Source: Gluconobacter sp. Gdi (GTDB taxonomy: Bacteria > Pseudomonadota > Alphaproteobacteria > Acetobacterales > Acetobacteraceae). From it: a DNA stretch of 64,000 bases. The notes below the pieces were generated by a model, which did not search any database, had not been told where the DNA came from, and saw only the letters and a list, made by a program, of their open reading frames with translations. The DNA is taken from assembly GCF_014132155.1 (NCBI RefSeq), contig NZ_BLJQ01000007.1, positions 1 to 64,000 of the forward strand, read 5' to 3'. The stretch's first letter is position 1, and each line of letters opens with the position of its first letter. Of the stretch, positions 9,154 to 17,284 are shown in pieces. A program made the position numbers and the translations under genes.

Positions 9154-9918
9154 TTGCTTATGCCTGACGCTGTGTTTGTGGCTGCGCTGGATATGAATGG
9201 CGCAGAGCCGCTTTATCTTCAGGTGGCCCGACATATTTCCAGCCTCATTGGTAAAGACAGCCGCTTTGTGGATCGTCTGCCGTCTGAAGCTGAGCTATGC
9301 CGATTGTATGCCGTGAGCAGGATTACGATCAGACAGGCCCTTGCCTCCCTGGCAGAGCGGGACATTGTTGTGCGGCAACATGGGCGAGGGACCTTTGTGG
9401 GATCTCTCCATCGACCCGGTCGGCAGAAAACAATCCATTCCTTCTTCGATATCCTGTCGAGCAAGGGGCTAAGGCCGGAAATGATCATGCTGGATTACCA
9501 GATGCGTCTTCCCCCTCAGGAGGTAGCCAAGGCCTTTGAATCGGTGGAACAGGCTCTGTTTATCCGGCGTGGATATAGGAGCGAGCACACTCCTCTTGGC
9601 GTCACGGAAGTCTTTTATCCGGGGCATCTGGCGTCCGCCATTACGCGCGAGATGGCCTCTGCCCGGACCTCAACGGCCATTCTGCGAGAAGAGCTTGGAC
9701 TTCGGGTCACGCATGCAGATATCTCGATCGGCCTTTCCCGAGCGTCGGAAGATGTTGCCCAGTGGATGAAGCTTCCTGAGCAGACTACCCTGATGCGGAT
9801 TGAACGTATTACAACATGTGCAGAATTAGGAGTGTGCGAATACAGTAGGCTTCTTGTTAGTGAAGCAACGGCAGATTTTAGAATTGGATTAAATGGAGAT
9901 ATTATAAATAATTATTAA
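9154..9918 (+). CDS. GntR-family regulator, HutC subfamily
   Basis: An N-terminal winged helix (LPSEAELCRLYAVSRITIRQ then ALASLAERDIVVRQHGRGTFV, residues about 42-85) is followed by a UTRA ligand-binding domain (about 100-245). The TTG at 9154 is 6 bases after AGGA; the ATG at 9160 is the alternative start, with longer spacing. It is divergent from the purine operon and most likely represses it, with a purine or sugar-phosphate effector. The effector cannot be told from sequence. The gene ends in AT-rich DNA. Confidence 0.88.
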   Translation: MLMPDAVFVAALDMNGAEPLYLQVARHISSLIGKDSRFVDRLPSEAELCRLYAVSRITIRQALASLAERDIVVRQHGRGTFVGSLHRPGRQKTIHSFFDILSSKGLRPEMIMLDYQMRLPPQEVAKAFESVEQALFIRRGYRSEHTPLGVTEVFYPGHLASAITREMASARTSTAILREELGLRVTHADISIGLSRASEDVAQWMKLPEQTTLMRIERITTCAELGVCEYSRLLVSEATADFRIGLNGDIINNY

Positions 9919-10689
9919 ATAAAAATTATTTATTTTATAGATTCTATATTTATGCGCGTCTCAATCATGCTCCAGAACAGCGGCAGTACCCTACCTATCC
10001 CACAGCGTCATGAGATGATTGCCGCGAAGTTCATCAGGGTCAGAAGTCATTTAATATAGCTGGGGAGCCGTCGCGGGTGACCGGAACAAAGTAGGAGCTT
10101 GCTGTCCGAACAGGCACGCCATCAGCAACTAGATGCCATCGCGACATATTGGAAGTGGCCATTGAAGAAAGATCCGTATGGTGCTTGGTGCCGGGCATTC
10201 CACGAGCTTATAGCTCTTATTTAGTGTCCGCTATTGGGAAGACCTTCAATGGACCGGCATGTAGGCCTATGCCGCCTGTCTGTTCAACAGGGATAGAGCA
10301 CCCAGACAGATCAGGAGGCGACTGGAAGATCCGGCTCTTGAATAAAGACTGGGAAACCCGGCATCAGGGCGAGCGCGTGGTTCCTGAGCGAGCCTGCTGA
10401 CTGAACTAAAACTCGCTGGAGAAATACCCATATCGCTGGCACCCAAAAGACAGACGCACTTACTTATCCCCAAAATGTCTGTGGGATGAATGATTGTCGT
10501 CTAATTGTGCCATCCTCTTTCTTGCTCAAGAGGGTCCGCGTCGTCGAATAACCGTTTAAGGCAGAGCAACTCCCGCTCGATTTTAACGTAAGGCGAAAGT
10601 CATCACGCAGACCCAGTCGTCATCATCCATTGCCTTCAAAATTGGGTCGCAGGGATTTCAAAAATAATTTTGATCGTTTCAGCCGTGAA
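9919..10689. other. Gene-poor stretch with decayed coding fragments
   Basis: About 770 bases without a convincing gene. The first 40 bases are very AT-rich. Short plus-strand readable pieces (for example YWKWPLKKDPYGAW near 10147, LTELKLAGEIPISL near 10399) are interrupted by stops and frameshifts, which suggests the remains of one or more genes or insertion elements. I could not assign a family. Confidence 0.4.
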
Positions 10690-11586
10690 TTAGCCTGGAC
10701 CATCGCTTGCGGCCGCGAGGAGTGGCACAATGACATCGCTGATCGGCGTCGGGATGCCGTGGGCGCGACCTCGACGCCGGATGACGCCGTTGCGGATATC
10801 CCATTCAAGGGGGCGACGGGCTTCACGGTCCGTAAGAATGGACGTGCCCATGTCAGCAGGAAATGCCAGGAATTTGTCGAGGATGCTCTGAGGAACCTCA
10901 TCACCAAGTTCAGCGCCCTCGGCGCGAGCCACGGCCAGGCATTCCCGCAGATAAGTGAGCGTCAGTTCGGCGATGTCCGACCGGCCAAACATGCCTGAGC
11001 GGCGCCGCGTGAGCACCATGAGGCCGGCTGCCGCGTTCTGCAGCAGTTTGCGCCAGGCCTGGGAAAGGAAGTCCTCCGCCAATTCTACGGAACAGCGGGA
11101 GCCCTGCAACGCCTCGACAACGATGTGTGAAGCCGACATGTCTGGCAGGGTAAGACGCACAGCCCCACGCAAGCGCACCGAGCCATCGGACTGCGCCTGA
11201 ACAGGAAACCACACAACAGCAGGTATGACCTGCGCATGCGGACAGTGTGGCCCAACACGCTCCACCTGTTCTACCCCGTTTTGGAGCACGCACACGACGG
11301 TCCTCGGGCGACACAGTACTGACAGCCATTCCGCCGCCGCCTCGATTTGCGTGTCCTTGACCGCCAGGAAGACGAGGTCAGCCTTCCGATCTATTTGTCT
11401 GGGATCAGTCTTTACGGGTCCGGGAACGGTGATGAGACGACCATTATCCTGAAGAGTCAGATGCTCGCGTGGTGTGCGACCACATAGCACCGGAGTATGA
11501 CCAGCTTCATACAGCGCCGTCGCGATCACGGTGCCGATTGCCCCGGGGCCTATGACAGCGACAGCGGTCCTCATATCCGTATTCAT
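10690..11586 (-). CDS. Ketopantoate reductase-like oxidoreductase (PanE/ApbA family)
   Basis: A 298-residue NADPH-dependent reductase. The N-terminal Rossmann motif reads AVIGPGAIGT near residue 10, followed by LCGRT. The central segment LVFLAVKDTQ and VCVLQNGVEQ match the family, and the C-terminal helical domain carries EWDIRNGVIRRRG. The start at 11586 is supported by GGAGG about 8 bases upstream. The gene diverges from an RpiR regulator and exporter rather than lying with pantothenate genes. It may reduce another 2-keto acid; a true panE role is possible but unsupported here. Confidence 0.82.
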   Translation of the reverse strand: MNTDMRTAVAVIGPGAIGTVIATALYEAGHTPVLCGRTPREHLTLQDNGRLITVPGPVKTDPRQIDRKADLVFLAVKDTQIEAAAEWLSVLCRPRTVVCVLQNGVEQVERVGPHCPHAQVIPAVVWFPVQAQSDGSVRLRGAVRLTLPDMSASHIVVEALQGSRCSVELAEDFLSQAWRKLLQNAAAGLMVLTRRRSGMFGRSDIAELTLTYLRECLAVARAEGAELGDEVPQSILDKFLAFPADMGTSILTDREARRPLEWDIRNGVIRRRGRAHGIPTPISDVIVPLLAAASDGPG

Positions 11587-11667
11587 AAAAATGGCCTCCC
11601 TCGCGAAATCTTTGGCTCACATACAGCGCATATACGCACATGACGCTTGTGCGTTCGATGCGTGCTT

Positions 11668-11681
11668 TGTAATGTATTACA
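11668..11681. promoter_or_regulatory. RpiR-type operator candidate 1
   Basis: TGTAAT-GT-ATTACA is a perfect palindrome just upstream of the RpiR-family gene. The half-site TGTAAT matches the known HexR (RpiR family) operator type. A second copy with a 3-base centre follows 16 bases later, which makes chance unlikely. Confidence 0.62.
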
Positions 11682-11682
11682 T

Positions 11683-12567
11683 ATGATGATAGATAAATGT
11701 AATGAAATTACAGATTCTGCAGGGCGACTGGGTCAATGGCTCGGCGGCATTCAGGCACGCACCGGCGACCTCGCTGCCAGCGAGGAGAAGGTGGTCGCAC
11801 TCCTGCTCACCGATCCCTTGTTCGTCGGCACCAGCACGACTGCGCAGGTAGCCGCCCGCGCTGGCGTCTCAGCACCAAGCGTGATCCGCGCCGCACGTGC
11901 GGTCGGGTTCAGCGGCTTTACTGAACTCAAGATTGAGATCGCCCGTGCCCGCGGCACGGCCGAATTCTTCGCGCCTTCTGAAACACTCACGGCGGATGCG
12001 ACGACCGCCACCGTGCTCGAAACATCTATTCGTGCCGGCACCGACGCTCTGACGGCGCTCGGCGGCGCCGTGGACACGACTGCGCTCGACAAGGCCGTTG
12101 CCTCTATCCAGAGTGCCCGCCAGGTGATCGCCTTCGGTGCAGGGCCGTCAGCAACGGTTGCTGCTGACGCCGTGTTCCGCCTGCGTGCACTTGGCGTGAC
12201 GACCATCGGCATCCCGGATTATTTGTCGGCGATGATTGCCACGCGCCTGCTCGGGCCGGGCGACGTCGTTATCGCTGTCAGTTCGACGGGTCGCACGCCA
12301 ACGACGCTCGGTGTCGCCGATGCAGCTGCCGCCGCAGGAGCATTGCTTATTGCGGTCACCAATCAGTACGGCACACCGTTGGCCACCCTTGCGGACATTG
12401 CACTGGTCGTTGGTGGAGCACCACTGCCAGCACAGATGGCCGCTGCTGGCAGCCGATTGGCCCAGCTCGTCGTCATCGACGCACTGGCCGCAGCACTTGC
12501 CTTACGCGACCCGGAGCGTAGCCGACGGGCAGAACGAGCCGGCATTGACCTGCCCGATCTTGCCTGA
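11683..12567 (+). CDS. RpiR/MurR-family regulator with SIS domain
   Basis: An N-terminal helix-turn-helix (about 20-85, with TTAQVAARAGVSAPSVIRAARAVGF split by the turn) and a C-terminal SIS sugar-phosphate domain (about 115-260, with VIAFGAGPSATVAADA and VIAVSSTGRTPTT). The family senses phosphosugars. I used the ATG at 11683; an ATG follows at 11686 and a TTG lies at 11647. The second palindrome lies inside the first codons of this choice, consistent with autorepression. The stop overlaps the ATG of the DMT gene. The coding region is clearly more GC-rich than flanking DNA, hinting at transfer. Confidence 0.88.
   Translation: MMIDKCNEITDSAGRLGQWLGGIQARTGDLAASEEKVVALLLTDPLFVGTSTTAQVAARAGVSAPSVIRAARAVGFSGFTELKIEIARARGTAEFFAPSETLTADATTATVLETSIRAGTDALTALGGAVDTTALDKAVASIQSARQVIAFGAGPSATVAADAVFRLRALGVTTIGIPDYLSAMIATRLLGPGDVVIAVSSTGRTPTTLGVADAAAAAGALLIAVTNQYGTPLATLADIALVVGGAPLPAQMAAAGSRLAQLVVIDALAAALALRDPERSRRAERAGIDLPDLA
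11698..11712. promoter_or_regulatory. RpiR-type operator candidate 2 (HexR-like)
   Basis: TGTAATGAAATTACA has the 15-base form TGTAAT-N3-ATTACA expected of HexR-like sites. It covers codons 6-10 of the regulator if translation starts at 11683. Together with the site at 11668-11681 it could also control the divergent reductase gene. Confidence 0.65.
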
Positions 12568-13427
12568 TGAAGCCGGGCACGGTTGAAATAATTCTCGTTG
12601 CGGCGGTCGCCCATGCGATGTGGAACCTGGCTTCGAAATACAAGCGCGGTGATACCCTGCTGTTCGTCTGGGCCTATACCGGCATCTCGGCGTTGCTCTG
12701 TGTGCCAATCTGGGCCGCACTTGTAACCCCGGGGCAACAGGTGCTCGACTGGCGGCTTGCCTTGGGCGCGGCCGTCTCGGCGGTGCTCCATATCGCATAC
12801 TCCCTGATCTTGCAGGTCGGATATGATCGCGCAGAGCTAGGCGTAGTCTATCCGGTAGCACGCGGCACGGGGCCATTGCTGACGATGCTTTTCGCGGTTC
12901 TCCTGCTGGGAGAACACCTTACGGCAGTCGCGATGCTTGGCGCTTTCCTGATCATAGCAGGAATCCTCGTTGTCACAGGAAATCCGTTTAGGCGCGCAAC
13001 TTACCACCCGCTTCAGGGTGTGTTATGGGGCGCTGCGACAGGCGCCACCATTGCAGGCTACACTCTCTGGGACAGTTATTCAGTCACTTCACTGCATCTC
13101 GCACCAGTAAGTTACTATACTGGCACGCTGCTGCTACAGGGCATATTGCTAACCCCAAGCGCACTGCGTCGGCGTCATCGGATCCCGGCTGCTATCCGCG
13201 CAAACATCACGCCAATCCTTATTGTCGCCGTGCTTTCTCCTCTGGCCTATATCCTCGTACTCAGCGCCATGCAGACGGCACCAGTGGCGCTCGTTGCGCC
13301 TCTGCGTGAATCATCTATCGTTATAGGCTCTCTTCTCGCATGCATGCTCTTTCACGAGGGCCATCTCACGCGCCGGATCACGGGGGCTATCGTTGTACTG
13401 ATCGGGATCATGGCAGTCAGTTTTTGA
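12567..13427 (+). CDS. DMT-superfamily transporter (EamA family)
   Basis: A 286-residue membrane protein with about ten hydrophobic helices forming two EamA repeats. The N-terminus AHAMWNLASKYKRGD and the mid-protein motif GVVYPVARGTGPLL are typical of drug/metabolite exporters. It starts within the TGA of the RpiR gene, so the two are co-translated. It probably exports a metabolite sensed by the regulator, possibly a sugar, amino acid or nucleotide-like compound. No substrate can be named. Confidence 0.85.
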   Translation: MKPGTVEIILVAAVAHAMWNLASKYKRGDTLLFVWAYTGISALLCVPIWAALVTPGQQVLDWRLALGAAVSAVLHIAYSLILQVGYDRAELGVVYPVARGTGPLLTMLFAVLLLGEHLTAVAMLGAFLIIAGILVVTGNPFRRATYHPLQGVLWGAATGATIAGYTLWDSYSVTSLHLAPVSYYTGTLLLQGILLTPSALRRRHRIPAAIRANITPILIVAVLSPLAYILVLSAMQTAPVALVAPLRESSIVIGSLLACMLFHEGHLTRRITGAIVVLIGIMAVSF

Positions 13428-13449
13428 TACCCCTTCACCGATGCCTCTG

Positions 13450-13817
13450 CCTGTGACGATGTCAGACTGGGGGAGGGATTGCTCGACCGCCGTAATACAG
13501 CATCGGATGTCTGGGCGGACACGGCCTATCGGTCAAAAGCCAATGAAGCTTACATGGAAAAGCGAGGTTTTGCCTCAGAGGTTCACAGGAAAAAGTCGCA
13601 TCTCAAACCCATGCCCGTCATATCCAGCGGTCCAATCTTGGCAAATCCATCATTCGATCCCGTGTCGGGCATCTTTCGGCTGATCAGAAATTGCAGACAT
13701 GACTGTCTGTCCGCACTGTGGGCATCGCCTGTGCCGCGATGAGGATCGGGCTGACCAAAATTGTCTACAATCTGCGCGACTTTCTATTTCTGGAACGGAG
13801 CAGCCTCGTCGCGTAGA
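13450..13817 (+). pseudogene. Decayed IS5-family transposase, C-terminal part
   Basis: The frame near 13515-13620 reads VWADTAYRSKANEAYMEKRG then VHRKKSHLKPMP, matching the last third of IS1031/IS5-type transposases (the DTAYRS segment carries a catalytic Asp). Frameshifts follow, then readable tails such as RSRVGHLSAD and LTKIVYNLRDF. The N-terminal part is missing. It is an inactive remnant. Confidence 0.8.
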
Positions 13818-14070
13818 AAACTAGGCTATAACGCTCTCCGCTCTGCTCCAGACGTAGGCAGAAAGTCTTCACTCCGAACCATCAATCCCTGCGCGTTGAT
13901 CCGAAAATCAGGGCATGATGACTTCAATCAATGGCTCTTCGATCCCTCCAAATGCGAGTGGTAAGATTGCGTTGATTTCCGGTTCTTGTTCGGCAAGGTG
14001 CAGGCGGTTATGTCCTGCTTGGCGAGAGGCTAGCTGACCCGGTCTCAGAACAACAATATGCAAGGACTGT

Positions 14071-14931
14071 ATGGGCGCTAATCTCGAAAAAATAACTAGC
14101 TGCCCGCCATGCGCAGACCCGCATAGCGATACCCAAGCATTCTGGCGGGATCCGGCCTTGCCTTTCGTCGAGAGCCGCCGCGCCTGCCAGAGCTGGGCCT
14201 GTTACAAGCCCCATCATCACCCGACCTTTTCAATTGGTGCCGTGGACGGCGGCACCAGTGTCTTCACAGGTGCTCCGAGTGGCCCAGTTCTCCTGTCTCC
14301 TGGCACGCTCGTCTTCATACCTGCATCGCGTGTTCATGCGTGCAACCCGGCTCCCAACACCGCTTGGAGCTATCAGATGCTGCATCTGGACGCCCCATGG
14401 CTCCAGGCTGTTCGGCGAGAGTACCTTCGCACTGAATTGATGGAAGATGAGCCGGTGCGTATTGTGACCGATCCGATGATCTATGCGCGCTTCTGTTTTC
14501 TCAATGCGTTGCTGTTCGGAGAAGCCGATCCTCTCGAAAAGGAGGCCGCTTTGATCGAGTTTGTCGTGGATTACGACAGCGAACAGGGGCTTTTTATTGA
14601 AAGACCACTCGTCCCTTTGAACCTGGCCGAGCAGATTCAACCAGCCCTAGACTATCTGTATACGTGGCCCACCGTCAGTACGACCTTGGACAAATTGGCT
14701 GTCCTGGCAGGCATGAGCCGCTATCAAGTCATTCGGGCGTTCCGCGCTGTCACAGGCATGACACCACACGCCTGGCAGCTCAATCAGCGCGTCAATCTTG
14801 CCAGGGAGTGGATTCAAAGCGAGGACAGCCTTGCAGACGTGGCCCACAACCTTGGCTTTGCGGATCAGGCCCACTTTCAGCGAGTGTTTAAGGCGCATGC
14901 TGGTGTGACGCCTGGAAGTTTCCGAGGCTGA
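14071..14931 (+). CDS. AraC-family regulator next to a LysE exporter
   Basis: A 286-residue regulator with an N-terminal cupin sensing domain (SIGAVDGGTSVFTG and LLSPGTLVFIPASRVHACNP, residues about 50-100) and a C-terminal pair of HTH motifs (LDKLAVLAGMSRYQVIRAF and LADVAHNLGFADQAHFQRVF). Start ATG 14071 has AAGGA 5 bases upstream. It lies 83 bases before a LysE/RhtB transporter on the same strand, a common pairing, so it probably induces export of an amino acid it senses. Confidence 0.88.
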   Translation: MGANLEKITSCPPCADPHSDTQAFWRDPALPFVESRRACQSWACYKPHHHPTFSIGAVDGGTSVFTGAPSGPVLLSPGTLVFIPASRVHACNPAPNTAWSYQMLHLDAPWLQAVRREYLRTELMEDEPVRIVTDPMIYARFCFLNALLFGEADPLEKEAALIEFVVDYDSEQGLFIERPLVPLNLAEQIQPALDYLYTWPTVSTTLDKLAVLAGMSRYQVIRAFRAVTGMTPHAWQLNQRVNLAREWIQSEDSLADVAHNLGFADQAHFQRVFKAHAGVTPGSFRG

Positions 14932-15014
14932 CGACGGCACGGCTGCAATTTTCTTCAATACAGTAGGTGCTTTGGTGAGCACACTGTGTGGAAAAAACGA
15001 CGAGTGTATCCTGA

Positions 15015-15656
15015 ATGCAGCCATTCCTGATGATCGCCGCAGCGCATTTCCTGGCGCTGCTTTCTCCCGGCCCCGATTTCTTCCTGATCGCCCGAAATTC
15101 GCTGTCTTCCGGTTGGCGGGTCGCCAGCGGTGCCTGTCTGGGTATTGCTGCCGCCAACGGCGTGTTCATCGTCGCCGCATTTGCGGGGCTTGCCGTGCTG
15201 AGCCGAGAAAGCACGTGGTTCGTGATCCTTCAGCTGACCGGTTGCGCTTATCTGCTCTATCTGGGCGTGCTGTTCATTCGCCATGCTGGTACCAGCGGCT
15301 TGGGAAGTGTACTGACACAGGGTAGTCATGTCGCACGATCCAGTCTTTGGTTCGGGGCATGGCGCCGCGCCGCCAGCATGGGCTTCCTGTCAGGGATACT
15401 TAATCCCAAGAATGCGCTATTTTATGCTAGTCTGGCGACAATGCTGACTGGGCCTTATGCCAGCACGGGCTGGAAAGCGTTCTATGGCATCTGGATGTTC
15501 AGCGTCGTGCTGCTATGGGACCTGCTGGTGGCGGTCATGATTGGCAATCAGGCCATCCTGCAGCGTTTCGCACGGGTGCTGCCGTGGCTAGAGCGCGTTT
15601 CCGGTGCCATGCTGATTCTGCTGGCTGTAGGTGTCATCATTTTCCTGATGCATTGA
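15015..15656 (+). CDS. LysE/RhtB-family amino acid exporter
   Basis: A 213-residue inner-membrane protein with about six helices and the family signature LLSPGPDFFLIARNSLSSG near the N-terminus, plus GFLSGILNPKNALFY in the middle. It exports amino acids or homoserine lactone-like compounds by proton exchange. It follows an AraC regulator on the same strand. The exact amino acid is not predictable. Confidence 0.88.
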   Translation: MQPFLMIAAAHFLALLSPGPDFFLIARNSLSSGWRVASGACLGIAAANGVFIVAAFAGLAVLSRESTWFVILQLTGCAYLLYLGVLFIRHAGTSGLGSVLTQGSHVARSSLWFGAWRRAASMGFLSGILNPKNALFYASLATMLTGPYASTGWKAFYGIWMFSVVLLWDLLVAVMIGNQAILQRFARVLPWLERVSGAMLILLAVGVIIFLMH

Positions 15657-15737
15657 GACACATCGAAGTCTGTGCGGTAAGAAACCGTCTTCTACCGGCG
15701 TTGTTATCGATTGCAATGGCTCGACCACGCTAGTGTT

Positions 15738-15858
15738 CTATCCCGCAAATAGCTTCGCTGTGGTGATGCAAATCTGGACGAAAGCATCGATTTTCTCAAT
15801 GAGATCCCAAGCACTGACGAAAGAAGCGTAGCGGATGTAGTGGGAACGCCCTACGGCT
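15738..15858 (-). pseudogene. Short transposase-like C-terminal fragment
   Basis: On the minus strand one frame reads RSHYIRYASFVSAWDLIEKI then DAFVQICITTAKLFAG and stop. The WDLIEKIDAFV segment resembles the end of IS630-type transposases (SWYLIEKIDAFV). Only about 40 codons survive. It abuts the broken PIN-domain gene and probably marks the break point. Confidence 0.4.
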
Positions 15859-15859
15859 T

Positions 15860-16120
15860 TTGATGGGTTCTCTAGATTTCTTTTCTCATCTTGTAATGAG
15901 AGGGGATGGAGTGAAGCCGCCAGGTTTCTTTGATGATGATGTCGCTGCGTACACGGCAGAAATCAGGGCTGACCTGGAAGCTCGTGGTTGTGTCATCCGC
16001 CCTTACGATTTGATGATTTCTGACCATGCCCAGAGCAGGGGGCTTGTTGTTGTAACTGGGAATCTACAAGGATTTACCCGAGTAAACGGGCTGCGGTCCG
16101 AGGATTGGATGGCAGACTAA
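15860..16120 (+). pseudogene. Truncated VapC-type PIN-domain toxin
   Basis: Residues from about 24 on (DDDVAAYTAEIRADLEARG, PYDLMISDHAQSRGLVVVTG, NLQGFTRVNGLRSEDW) match the C-terminal half of VapC RNases, including the PYD and TxNxxxFxRVxGL regions. Intact VapC is about 130 residues; the N-terminal half with the first catalytic Asp is missing. No antitoxin gene lies upstream. The fragment abuts a transposase remnant, so it is almost certainly dead. Confidence 0.7.
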
Positions 16121-16228
16121 CTCAGGCAGTAGAATGCGCGCGTTGAAATATCCAGCAGGCAATAAACGAACTACCGTTCAAGATCTTCAATTTCTTTGAC
16201 AAATGCCGAGAAAACACTGGCTCCGAGA

Positions 16229-17176
16229 CTATTTTCCCTGCACCCTACGGCTGTAGCCTGGTGATGTCCCTGTGATCCGCTTGTAAGCACGGCTGAAGGC
16301 GGCCTGAGATGTATAGCCGAGGCGATCGGCAACTCTCTCAATGGACATTCTGTCGTAAGCGAGCCAGGTCCGGGCGATGCGCATCCGCAGATCTCCTGCG
16401 TAGCGCAAAGGCGAAACGCCAATTGTTTCCTGAAATCGCTTTGCAAACACTGAGCGCGAAAGACCGCTTTCCGCCGCCAAATCCGCGACGGTCCAGTCGC
16501 GTCCGGGGTGACGATGCAGGGCAAGAATAGCGCGCGATAGTTTTGGCTCTCGCAGAGCGGTTACAAAGGCGGAACTGTTTCCACACCCACATTCAACCCA
16601 GCCTCTGACAATGACCGCCATCACAACATCGGCGAGACGGGCAAGAATACCGGCATCTCCCACGCGCCCGGTGCAGGCTTCCTGTTCCATGGCTGTCAAA
16701 ATCGGCATGAGTTCAAGATAACGCTGGCTCGTAGCGTCAATCATCATGATCTCTGGCATCAGGGGGACAAGTCCCTGCAGGCCCCCGAGATCAAACTCCA
16801 TGCAGCCACTAAAGAAAATCGTATGGGGTGTGCCGATGGAGCAAGCCTCGACCGCACACATGGTCTCGCTGAGGGGAACGACATCGCAATGGTCGATATC
16901 CTGAACTGGAGCCGTCGGGTCGGAGAGAATTTGATGTGCACTCCCTTGCGGAAGGAACACCGCATTTCCCGCCGAGAGCGTCTGAAGCGCGGCATCTTCA
17001 GTAAGTAGCTTTGCTGTTCCGGTCGCCAGAAAATGGAAATAGGCGCAACCGGGTTTTGCCTTGAAAGCAAAGCCAAAAGAGGACCCAGCATGAATGCGAC
17101 GGTATTGAATGCCACGCAAACGCATCCCGAGAAGCAGTTCGCTCATGAGGTCAGAGGACGGAGCAATCTGGTCCAA
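16229..17176 (-). CDS. AraC-family regulator, divergent from an MFS exporter
   Basis: A 315-residue regulator with an N-terminal cupin-like AraC sensing domain (AYFHFLATGTAKLLTEDAAL, LSAGNAVFLPQGSAHQI) and a C-terminal double HTH (WTVADLAAESGLSRSVFAKRF; IERVADRLGYTSQAAFSRAY). The start may be 17176 or the internal ATG at 17146. It diverges from an MFS gene across about 108 bases and likely activates it in response to a toxic or signalling small molecule. Confidence 0.87.
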   Translation of the reverse strand: MDQIAPSSDLMSELLLGMRLRGIQYRRIHAGSSFGFAFKAKPGCAYFHFLATGTAKLLTEDAALQTLSAGNAVFLPQGSAHQILSDPTAPVQDIDHCDVVPLSETMCAVEACSIGTPHTIFFSGCMEFDLGGLQGLVPLMPEIMMIDATSQRYLELMPILTAMEQEACTGRVGDAGILARLADVVMAVIVRGWVECGCGNSSAFVTALREPKLSRAILALHRHPGRDWTVADLAAESGLSRSVFAKRFQETIGVSPLRYAGDLRMRIARTWLAYDRMSIERVADRLGYTSQAAFSRAYKRITGTSPGYSRRVQGK

Positions 17177-17284
17177 TGGCGGAATATCCCGGCGTTATAG
17201 TCAAAGAATACAGATGCACAGTCATAGATCGTCCTGAGTATGCCGCATAGCCTGTGTTGCAACAGCAACTCTAAGGACGTTTTC

